Below are positions 43,367 to 50,383 of a stretch of 64,000 nt of DNA, in pieces. Under the pieces are notes generated by a model. It worked only from the letters and a program-made list of their open reading frames with translations, was not told the origin of the DNA and did no database searches. The first letter of the stretch is position 1. The number at the start of each line of letters is the position of its first letter. Position numbers and translations under genes: made by a program. The stretch is from Allorhizobium pseudoryzae (lineage in GTDB: Bacteria; Pseudomonadota; Alphaproteobacteria; Rhizobiales; Rhizobiaceae): the NCBI RefSeq assembly GCF_011046245.1, contig NZ_CP049243.1:62001-126000 (forward strand), read 5' to 3'.

Positions 43367-43561
43367 TTACCTGCTGGACTTGTTGCCGCCGACGATATCA
43401 CCGCCTGCCTTCGAGCCCGATTGGTTCACATTGCTTCCGCCGCTGGACGCTTTCTGGCCCCCTACGAATTTGAAGGTCACCAGAGAACCAATCGTGCCAC
43501 CGCCGATCAACCCAACGATAACCGACACGATTTCGGAGAAATGAGCAGTAATGAAATCCAT
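43367..43561 (-). CDS. Small transmembrane protein with shared GGDIV motif
   Basis: 64 residues with GGGGGTG before the ATG at 43561, the first gene of the ABC-3C operon, 15 bp before the next start. One transmembrane helix (about 9-30, FSEIVSVIVGLIGGGTIGSL) is followed by a short linker and a C-terminal tail VNQSGSKAGGDIVGGNK. Twelve of 17 tail residues are identical to the N-terminus of the next protein. A small membrane protein as first gene suggests a pore or membrane-disrupting effector, with the tail acting as the contact signal. This is inference; no family is known to me. Confidence 0.65.
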   Translation of the reverse strand: MDFITAHFSEIVSVIVGLIGGGTIGSLVTFKFVGGQKASSGGSNVNQSGSKAGGDIVGGNKSSR

Positions 43562-43838
43562 TGCGAAGCACCCCCTCTACTACTAGAGCGATCATTATAC
43601 GGGAGATGGGCTAATGTCGCCGGATATTTTCATGATTTGGGTGCCGTCCCGTGGCATTTTCGTGTGGGCACAAGTTTTGGCTATCGGGGCTTACCGTGAA
43701 GCGCCGCCAATACCTGGCAGCACGGACAAAGGTTTCGCCACCACTTGAGGGTGGCTGCAGAGATTACCTAGTCCCACTATTGAATATTCTAGAAATTTCA
43801 GGACATTGAGTGGGTTGCATGATTTTAGGGTATGTCTA

Positions 43839-45674
43839 ATGGCAAAAAGCTACGTCAAGTCCCTGACGGTCGCCACGTCCGGAAAAAGCTCGTCATTCGG
43901 GTTTGCTACGCCTGATGAATTTATGACGCCAACGGGCGCGATCAACGTCATCTGCGGTGAGAACGGCGCGGGAAAGTCATTTCTTATTCGCGCACTGGAC
44001 GGCTTGGTCAGCGAAGAAGGCCGCAAGGCGATGTATTCGGGATACACGCTCGAGACAACCTTGGCAGAAGTTCAGCCCGCAATTGTCCGCATAGAGCCTT
44101 GGAACAACCTCAGCTTCGCAGGTCAGATATTCTTTGACCGACGGTCAGACTACACGCAAAGCCGCGACGAAAAGCGGCTAATTCCTCTGCGGTTCTGGGT
44201 CGATCTGATCAAAGCGTACCGATCCTACGTGGAGGGCGACCCCTTCAACGAGGCGGAATGGTTGGCAAATTATGACCATCGCAAAGCGGTGTTCGAAACA
44301 ATTCATCTGAGCCATGTGTTGCCACTCGCGACTTTCCTGGAAAGCGATTTGATCGTAGCTTTCGAAGAAATGTTCGATTGCCAGCTTGGCCTTCGTGTCA
44401 AGTCTCAGACGCTTGAACTGACGATGGATAATGACTTTGGTCTGTTCCCCTTCCAGAACTGGAGCCAAGGCCAAAAGACCATCTTCAACACTCTCCAGAT
44501 CATGCATTACTCGGATGCGAGTGTATTTTTGTTCGACGAGATCGAAAACAACCTCCATCCGGCGTCCATTTCGAAGCTGATGAGGCGAATGAAGCTATCC
44601 AGGGGCTCGCAGTTCATTATTACATCGCACCATCCGCACGTCATATTTTCGAAATTCGCCGACCGGTCCCTGTTCATTGAACGAGTAAAGCCGATGAGAT
44701 CGCGGCGCGGTGTTTCATATGAGAATGAGGGAAAGAAAGCCTCAATCCACCGTCGTGTCTTTTCATTGGAAAAGGCTACCGAGAAATTTCGGGCAACCTA
44801 TCAGCTGTTTGATTCCTCCGACGTCGAATTGCTGGAACAAGCCAGCTCGATTCGTAGCGCGCTTGAAGCGCGGATCTATACGGATATCTTCCAGAATATC
44901 GGATTTCAGGTTGTGGCGGAGAAACCAGGACCGTTCGCCGACAATCAGACAATGCATATGGTCGAGACGATGAAAGGGCTAGATCCGGGTTTCGGCGAGT
45001 TCATCACCGTTCTCGATTACGGGAGTGGGCTATGCCGTGTGGCCCATGAATTTGGAAAGATTTATCAGCAGCCGGGAAAAAGGAAGTTTCGTTGGATCTT
45101 TTGGGAACCGAACGTTGCCACGCGTCTGGTGGCGCAGGAGACAATGCCCAAGTCAGATGATTTTATCTTCTTAGAAGAGGCTCCTACCGACCTGGGCCAG
45201 CTCGGTCAGGTCGATCTTATGCTGATCACCAACGTCTTGCATGAACTTTCTCCAACCGCGATTGCTGCGGCGCTGACCACCGCTCACACTGTGCTTGGCA
45301 CTAAAGGGCACCTCATCGTCAATGAATTGTATCCTCTCTTGGAATTTGAAGAGGACGCAGTGCCGTTCAGGCCGGGTGACATGAAGTCCTTGTTGTCCGA
45401 GAGCGGGTTCCTTGCCGACGTGACAACCTCGCCTCTGCGAAGCACAATGGCCTATGCCGCCGTCGCAAAACCTCGTTTGAAAGCTGATGAAGCGCAAATC
45501 TACGAGGCCGTGTTGCGCACGTTTGGCGCGATGTTGAAAGATCGCTTAGCTAGCCACGGGGTTGGTCTTGCGCCAACGAATCAGAAGCGGATCGCCGAGA
45601 AGATTCAGGATTACGCGACGATTGCTACGCTTTCCTCCTACTTCGCCCGGAATCTGGTGGTAGACGAGCCTTGA
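43839..45674 (+). CDS. ABC-type ATPase fused to a class I methyltransferase-like domain
   Basis: 611 residues from the ATG at 43839 with AGGG upstream. The N-terminal half is an OLD/RecF-like ATPase: Walker A GENGAGKSF (40-48), signature-like WSQGQKTIFN, Walker B SVFLFDEIENNLHP (D233-E234) and H-loop FIITSHHPHV. The C-terminal part (about 330-560) reads as a Rossmann methyltransferase: motif I VLDYGSGLCRVA (D393, G395-G397), then WIFWEPN and VDLMLITNVLHEL, in the order of SAM-dependent enzymes. The combination in one chain is unusual, and the gene stands alone at the end of the defence island. Substrate and partner are unknown. It could be a single-gene defence system; a housekeeping role is less likely here. 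Confidence 0.7.
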   Translation: MAKSYVKSLTVATSGKSSSFGFATPDEFMTPTGAINVICGENGAGKSFLIRALDGLVSEEGRKAMYSGYTLETTLAEVQPAIVRIEPWNNLSFAGQIFFDRRSDYTQSRDEKRLIPLRFWVDLIKAYRSYVEGDPFNEAEWLANYDHRKAVFETIHLSHVLPLATFLESDLIVAFEEMFDCQLGLRVKSQTLELTMDNDFGLFPFQNWSQGQKTIFNTLQIMHYSDASVFLFDEIENNLHPASISKLMRRMKLSRGSQFIITSHHPHVIFSKFADRSLFIERVKPMRSRRGVSYENEGKKASIHRRVFSLEKATEKFRATYQLFDSSDVELLEQASSIRSALEARIYTDIFQNIGFQVVAEKPGPFADNQTMHMVETMKGLDPGFGEFITVLDYGSGLCRVAHEFGKIYQQPGKRKFRWIFWEPNVATRLVAQETMPKSDDFIFLEEAPTDLGQLGQVDLMLITNVLHELSPTAIAAALTTAHTVLGTKGHLIVNELYPLLEFEEDAVPFRPGDMKSLLSESGFLADVTTSPLRSTMAYAAVAKPRLKADEAQIYEAVLRTFGAMLKDRLASHGVGLAPTNQKRIAEKIQDYATIATLSSYFARNLVVDEP

Positions 45675-46083
45675 CTTGCCGTTTGCAGTTTGTGCCTGGA
45701 GGCCAGATTAGCGAAGAGCAAGTCGTTATCGGCAGCCCCCAAACTATAGTTCCTCCCAAGGAGGCTCTAATAGATTAGTGTTATGCCACGATCTATGTTT
45801 TTCAGACACTTAACATATTTGACCAATCTGTCACCGGTTCGATTCCTTTCAAGGCGAAGACGCCGGCCAGACAATTCTCTCGATGCGACCTGCAAAGGAC
45901 AATGACCGCTTTGCGCCGTCATATTGGTCCTTCCGCATGTTCTGTCGTTTGCCGAAAACCTGCCGGTCTGCTCGAGTAGTCTGCAAAGCGCATTCATATC
46001 GACTCTTGCCCCCTCCGGCCGGCATCGGAGCATGATGCCTGCTCAGCGCCATGGTGGCGCTCTCGGAGGACAGTAAGCGGGGC
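45675..46083. other. Gap at the right edge of the defence island
   Basis: About 400 bp without a supported gene. The A/T-rich composition of the island ends here and the next genes look like ordinary rhizobial genes. No direct repeat matching the left boundary and no tRNA end were recognised. Confidence 0.35.
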
Positions 46084-46506
46084 TCACCGAGGTAGATCGG
46101 GTTGTGTCGTGACGAGGAATTTCCAGTCCGCGAGCGCGGCACGCCGGTGCGGCGCGGCCTGTTCTTCATAGGCCGGGTTTTGAAGGATCTTCCGCAGCAC
46201 ATCAAAGCTCGCATAACGAACGATGACGATGTCATCCCAAGCTTCGCCGTCCTGCCCGACCAGAACGCCACGAACGTTTCCGACCCAGAAGACGGAGAAA
46301 TCTTCTCCTTGTGCGGCCATGTTGAAGGCGGGCGCATACCTCTGAAAATAAGCCTCGCGACCCGAACAGGGAGGAAGATCGCTCGCGGCGTCATAGTGAG
46401 CTACCTCGCGGTAGCGCACCATGTTGACCATATAGACAGGGCCCGCGTCTGCAAGTGCTTTCGCGGCAGTTTCGATCGCAGCATTCTCGTATTCGGTTCT
46501 GGTCAT
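46084..46506 (-). CDS. DUF1330-family protein
   Basis: 140 residues from the ATG at 46506, with GAGGA seven bases upstream; an ATG six codons earlier (46524) is the alternative. The sequence YMVNMVRYREVAHYD and REAYFQRYAPAF, then WDDIVIVRYASFDVLRKILQNPAYEEQAAPHRRAAL, follows the DUF1330 ferredoxin-like fold, with the IVIVRYAS strand and the N-P-x-Y end. The function of this family is unknown, though related dimeric alpha-beta barrels bind small molecules. It is divergent from a TetR regulator across about 90 bp and is its probable target. Confidence 0.8.
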   Translation of the reverse strand: MTRTEYENAAIETAAKALADAGPVYMVNMVRYREVAHYDAASDLPPCSGREAYFQRYAPAFNMAAQGEDFSVFWVGNVRGVLVGQDGEAWDDIVIVRYASFDVLRKILQNPAYEEQAAPHRRAALADWKFLVTTQPDLPR

Positions 46507-46571
46507 CTTTCGTCCTCGCTTCATGGGGTCCTGACGCGGATCGGGCGCCTCCGCATTTGTTATTGCAATTC

Positions 46572-46589
46572 AATACGTACAAATGTATT
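46572..46589. promoter_or_regulatory. Palindromic candidate TetR operator
   Basis: AATACGTACAAATGTATT has perfect 5-bp arms AATAC/GTATT around eight bases, and the inner TACAAATGTA is nearly symmetric. It is nine bases before the regulator ATG (46598), in the space shared with the divergent DUF1330 gene, and fits a self-regulating TetR site. Confidence 0.5.
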
Positions 46590-46597
46590 TATTGGCA

Positions 46598-47188
46598 ATG
46601 GCAAGACCTTCTCTTCGCGAAAGAATCATCGAGTCCGGCGTGCAGACGCTGCATGAGCGTGGATATTCTGGTGCAGGCGTGCGCGAAATCACGGCCGATG
46701 CCGGTGTTCCGCAAGGCTGTTTCACCAACCATTTCCGATCCAAGGAGGCCTTCGCGAGCGTGGTCCTCGACCGTTACCATCATCGGACGCAGGTCATCAT
46801 GGACTCGACGCTGCGTGATGAGGGCCTGCCGGCGGTCGACCGGATACGTGCCTATTTTGACGAGGTAACCAGATGGTTGGAAGATGCCGGTTGGCGGTAT
46901 GGTTGCCTCGTCGGAAATTTAAGCCTTGAGATGCCCGAGCATAGCGAAGTACTGCGCAGCCATCTCGTCGAGGTGTGCCGGTCGCTTACGGATGCTTTCG
47001 CTGCTGTCGTGCGGGTCGGGCAGGAGCAGGGCGAGATACGCCGTGACCTTGACGCCGATGATGTTGCGACATTTCTCCTCGCCTCCTGGGAAGGCGCGAT
47101 GATGCGGATGAAAGTCGACCGCTCTCCCAAGCCGATCGAGCAATTCAAGCGGGTGCTGTTCGCCACGGTCCTTCAGCCACCGCGTTGA
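46598..47188 (+). CDS. TetR-family transcriptional regulator
   Basis: 196 residues from the ATG at 46598. The N-terminal DNA-binding domain is typical: SLRERIIESGVQTLHERGYSGAGVREITADAGVPQGCFTNHFRSKEAF, with the helix-turn-helix at about 25-48. The ligand domain carries WRYGCLVGNLSLEMPEHS, which resembles the AcuR/YxaF-like subgroup. A palindromic operator overlaps its promoter region, and the DUF1330 gene is divergent. The regulator probably represses that gene and itself until an aldehyde-like or organic ligand binds; the ligand is not known. Confidence 0.88.
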   Translation: MARPSLRERIIESGVQTLHERGYSGAGVREITADAGVPQGCFTNHFRSKEAFASVVLDRYHHRTQVIMDSTLRDEGLPAVDRIRAYFDEVTRWLEDAGWRYGCLVGNLSLEMPEHSEVLRSHLVEVCRSLTDAFAAVVRVGQEQGEIRRDLDADDVATFLLASWEGAMMRMKVDRSPKPIEQFKRVLFATVLQPPR

Positions 47189-47453
47189 GAGAAGCCTTCT
47201 CGTTTCAAGGGATGAGGCGCTTCGTGTCGTATCGATCGTTTCTTGCAAACGGCGGACGTTCCCGATTAGCGAAACAGCGAACAGGCGTGGAAAGCTGTCT
47301 CCGGCGAACATTTCAAGCGGAACGAGTCTCCAGCCGGATGAACCCGACCCGGCTACAAATAGCCGTCTCCGCCAGCGGCCGATGGTGCGGTCCGCTGGCG
47401 TGCCGGCATGTCCATGCTGTCCCTCGCGATACAACAGAGGGGCTACCGTAGTC

Positions 47454-48404
47454 TCACATTTCCTTCTCCCACCAGCCGCGGGTGTTGACGCCTGCAGACT
47501 GAGCGAGGACTTCCAACTCGGCGACCTCATCATCTGAAAGCGCCAGTGCGGCGGTGCGGATCAGGCCCTCGACATGGTGGGGCTTGGTAACGCCGACGAT
47601 AGGGGTTGCCCCTTTGGCAAGAGCCCAGGCTGTTGCGATGTCCGAAGCCGTCGCCCCATAGCGTTGACCGATATTACAAAGCCCGTCCAACAGGGACTGC
47701 AACTGGGGCAGCATGGCGTTGTAAGCCTCCGCCCGGTTGGTGCCGCTGGGCAATGGGTTTTGGGCACTGTACTTTCCGCTCAGCGCGCCTTGTTCGAGAA
47801 CCATATAGGCGAAGAACGGAATATTTCTGTCGCGGCAGTACTCCAGAAGGCCGGCGTTCTCGGGGGCGCGATAAAGTAGGCTGTAGTGATTTTGAATGGC
47901 CTCGACCCGATGCCCGGCTTCTTCGAGGATCTGGTTGGCGCGTTTGATTTCCTCCAGGTTATGGTTCGAGACGCCGACATGCCGGACCTTCCCGCTCTCG
48001 AGCAGCGGAATAAGGCGAGGTGTCCACCGCGCTACATCCGCCGGATTGTGTATCCAGTAAAGGTCGATGTAGTCCGTGCCAAGGCGGGCGAGGCTCTGTT
48101 CGAGCATCTCCGCGACCGGATCATCGCCGGTTCCGGCTGCTTGTGGGGTAAACTTGGTCGAGAGTTGGTAGTCGCTGCGGGAATAGCGTTTCAATACCTC
48201 CCCGAGCACCGTTTCAGACCGCCCCATGCCGTAGACCACGGCCGTATCCCACAGGGTGAACCCGGCCGTCTGGGCGGCCTTAGCGATGTCGTCCAGCCCA
48301 TCGCTGCTCAGGGAGCTGCCGAAATAGCCAGCGCCCGCCTCGCCGCTGTCGCCCCAGGCCCAGGTTCCCAACGCTGCCTTCGGCGTTTTCATTGTGTCGT
48401 TCAT
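47454..48404 (-). CDS. Aldo/keto reductase
   Basis: 316 residues from the ATG at 48404; the frame can be read further upstream but without the family start. The conserved sequence of the AKR barrel is easy to follow: ALGTWAWGDSG at the start, FTLWDTAVVYGMGRSETVLGEVL with the catalytic Asp and Tyr, STKF with the Lys, LYWIHNPADV with the His, VRHVGVSNHNLEEIKRA and the C-terminal NADPH-binding ATPIVGVTKPHHVEGL. It reduces aldehydes or ketones with NADPH; the specific substrate is not readable. It is divergent from an AraC regulator, a pattern seen with aldehyde-responsive regulators such as YqhC. Confidence 0.9.
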   Translation of the reverse strand: MNDTMKTPKAALGTWAWGDSGEAGAGYFGSSLSSDGLDDIAKAAQTAGFTLWDTAVVYGMGRSETVLGEVLKRYSRSDYQLSTKFTPQAAGTGDDPVAEMLEQSLARLGTDYIDLYWIHNPADVARWTPRLIPLLESGKVRHVGVSNHNLEEIKRANQILEEAGHRVEAIQNHYSLLYRAPENAGLLEYCRDRNIPFFAYMVLEQGALSGKYSAQNPLPSGTNRAEAYNAMLPQLQSLLDGLCNIGQRYGATASDIATAWALAKGATPIVGVTKPHHVEGLIRTAALALSDDEVAELEVLAQSAGVNTRGWWEKEM

Positions 48405-48580
48405 TATTCTTGCTTCCGTCTCTGTTTGCCGCCAGATCTGTTGTGATCCGAAACACTGCTCGGGCAGGATGGTGTAAGCCGTGCCGTCCTGTGAGTCTGA
48501 TGCACCGGAATTCCTGCATAATCCTCCGAGACTGGCGAGGTGCACATTGCGTGCGCGCCCTGCAGATGGGATGATTGGGT

Positions 48581-49477
48581 ATGGACAGAATTGACGAAAT
48601 CGCTGGACTCATTGCCCGACACGTCCCGGCGGACGGGTTTCACACAACGCCGATCGCACGGCTAACGCTTGCGCGATCCTCCACCGTGACGATTCCGATG
48701 CCCAACGTCTATCGGCCACAGCTTTGTTTTGTTGCGCAGGGGAAAAAGGAGGTTTCGCTCGGAGATCAGTTATTCACATATGGCCCCGGTCGATATGGGG
48801 TCGTGACCTATGATCTGCCGGTGGTCGGCCATGTGGTCCAGGCCACGCCGGCCACCCCCTATCTTTGCCTATTCATCGAATTCGATCCGGTGATGCTGGC
48901 CGATCTGGCGCATCGCATACCGCCGCCAGTTGGCGTCTTTGCGCCGATCGGCAAGACGGTAACCGACGCCGATCCTGTCCTGCTCGACGCGGTGCTGCGT
49001 CTGATGCGGTTGCTGGACGATCCGGCAGCACTTCCGGTCCTCGCGCCGCTCGCCGAGCAGGAAATCCTCTACCGACTGCTCGCTGGGCCGGACGGTGGCA
49101 GGATGCGGAGCGTCACCTCCAGCCAAGGGCGGGTTGCCCAGGTCGGTCGTGCAATCGCCTGGATTGGCAAGAACTTCCGGCAGCGCTTCAGCATAGAGAC
49201 GCTCGCTGCGGAAGTCGGGATGAGCCCGTCCAGCCTTCACGAACATTTTCGCGCCGTGACGGCGATGACACCACTCCAGTTCCAGAAGCAGTTGCGGTTG
49301 CAGGATGCGCGCAGCCTGATGCTTGTCGAAGACATCGATGTGGCGAGTGCCGCTTTGCGAGTGGGGTATGAGAGCCCGTCGCAGTTCAGCCGTGAATATC
49401 GTCGCCTCTTCGGCGAGCCGCCGGCGCGCGATGTCGCCCGCCTGCGAACTCTGCCGATCATGGCCGGCGTCGCGTGA
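48581..49477 (+). CDS. AraC-family regulator, probable control of the reductase
   Basis: 298 residues from the ATG at 48581 (a TTG two codons upstream is also possible). The N-terminal cupin-like domain of the YqhC/CuxR type (PMPNVYRPQLCFVAQGKKEVSLGDQLFTYGPG) has the conserved pattern F-V-x-Q-G-K-K. The C-terminal double helix-turn-helix reads FSIETLAAEVGMSPSSLHEHF and EDIDVASAALRVGYESPSQFSREY. It is divergent from the aldo/keto reductase across about 175 bp, making that gene its likely target in response to a reactive carbonyl. Self-regulation is possible. Confidence 0.88.
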   Translation: MDRIDEIAGLIARHVPADGFHTTPIARLTLARSSTVTIPMPNVYRPQLCFVAQGKKEVSLGDQLFTYGPGRYGVVTYDLPVVGHVVQATPATPYLCLFIEFDPVMLADLAHRIPPPVGVFAPIGKTVTDADPVLLDAVLRLMRLLDDPAALPVLAPLAEQEILYRLLAGPDGGRMRSVTSSQGRVAQVGRAIAWIGKNFRQRFSIETLAAEVGMSPSSLHEHFRAVTAMTPLQFQKQLRLQDARSLMLVEDIDVASAALRVGYESPSQFSREYRRLFGEPPARDVARLRTLPIMAGVA

Positions 49478-49896
49478 AGGCGATGATCGCCTTGGTCCCG
49501 AAATTTCCTTTAGGCCTACAGCCGCACGACGAGCTCGCGCGCGGAGACGCCTTCACGCTGCCCGTTATCAAGGGGGCAGATGTAAGATGTCCGCTTCTGT
49601 TGATGGCGCGAAAGAATCTGAGAGTCCGCTTCTGGCCCCATTTCAGACATTCCAGATAAGCCAGATGCTTGATCTGCATTGTTTATCTGCTGGCTTTCAT
49701 CCGAAGTTATGACAGGTCGACGGTTCGTATCTGTTCAAGAGCTTCGCTAGGATTGCTGTGCACCTTACGATTCTCACCATCTGACTCGGACCAAGGTTCT
49801 CCAAAGCGACGTTAGTGATACTTGTCCTGCTCCTCCCATCGACAGTGGGTGGAAAAGCGATCCGAAGTATGAGAGTGCTTCCTAAGAAGGAAGCTC
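49478..49896. other. Gap between AraC and SecDF region
   Basis: About 420 bp with no supported gene. A short plus-strand frame starting at 49474 has no family likeness. No RNA gene or repeat was recognised. Confidence 0.35.
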
Positions 49897-50301
49897 ATGG
49901 AATACCAAAACCTGAGGTCTCGCCCGCCAATTCGATATAGGGCCCACCTCTTGTCCGTTATCGCAAGTCTGTTCGCGTCGCTGCTGTTGTTGTTCGGCGG
50001 CGACGCCTTCGGCCGTTTCCATCCCGGCCTCTCAACTGCCGGTGCCATGTCTCGGTCCGACAACGGGCAGACGCTTGCGGCCGGCCATGGTGACAGCCGC
50101 TCCCTGGCCGCGTCTGAACAGTCCGCGCGTCCGAAATTGCGGCCCTGGGCCTCCGGCGATAGCTGTCTCGGCTCAAAAGTCCCGACCTTGTGGATGTGTC
50201 GCCATGGAGAGCTCATCCATAACCACGTCGCCGCGACGCTATCCTATAATGCCTCGCAGTCTTACTGGTCGCGCGCGCCCCCAATCCAGCACACATCCTG
50301 A
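49897..50301 (+). CDS. Possible small membrane protein upstream of secDF
   Basis: 134 residues with AAGGA six bases before the ATG at 49897, a better signal than most random frames. One hydrophobic segment (about 18-36, LLSVIASLFASLLLLFGG) could be a signal anchor. The rest is rich in Arg, Ser and Gly with two Cys and lacks a recognisable domain. A longer in-frame extension of secDF runs over its 3' part in another frame. It may be real, but the evidence is the ribosome-binding site and the membrane segment only. Confidence 0.4.
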   Translation: MEYQNLRSRPPIRYRAHLLSVIASLFASLLLLFGGDAFGRFHPGLSTAGAMSRSDNGQTLAAGHGDSRSLAASEQSARPKLRPWASGDSCLGSKVPTLWMCRHGELIHNHVAATLSYNASQSYWSRAPPIQHTS

Positions 50302-50383
50302 CTGTTTCGCCGCCATCGATCCGATGGCTCGACCCGTTTGTGCCACGGCTCGGATGCCGCGGTCGCAACCTACTGGATCTATA

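Noticed and set aside
50042..50383. Extension of SecDF upstream of the ATG at 50384
   Set aside because: SecD proteins begin with the first helix right after 50384; the extension lacks likeness and overlaps another small frame.
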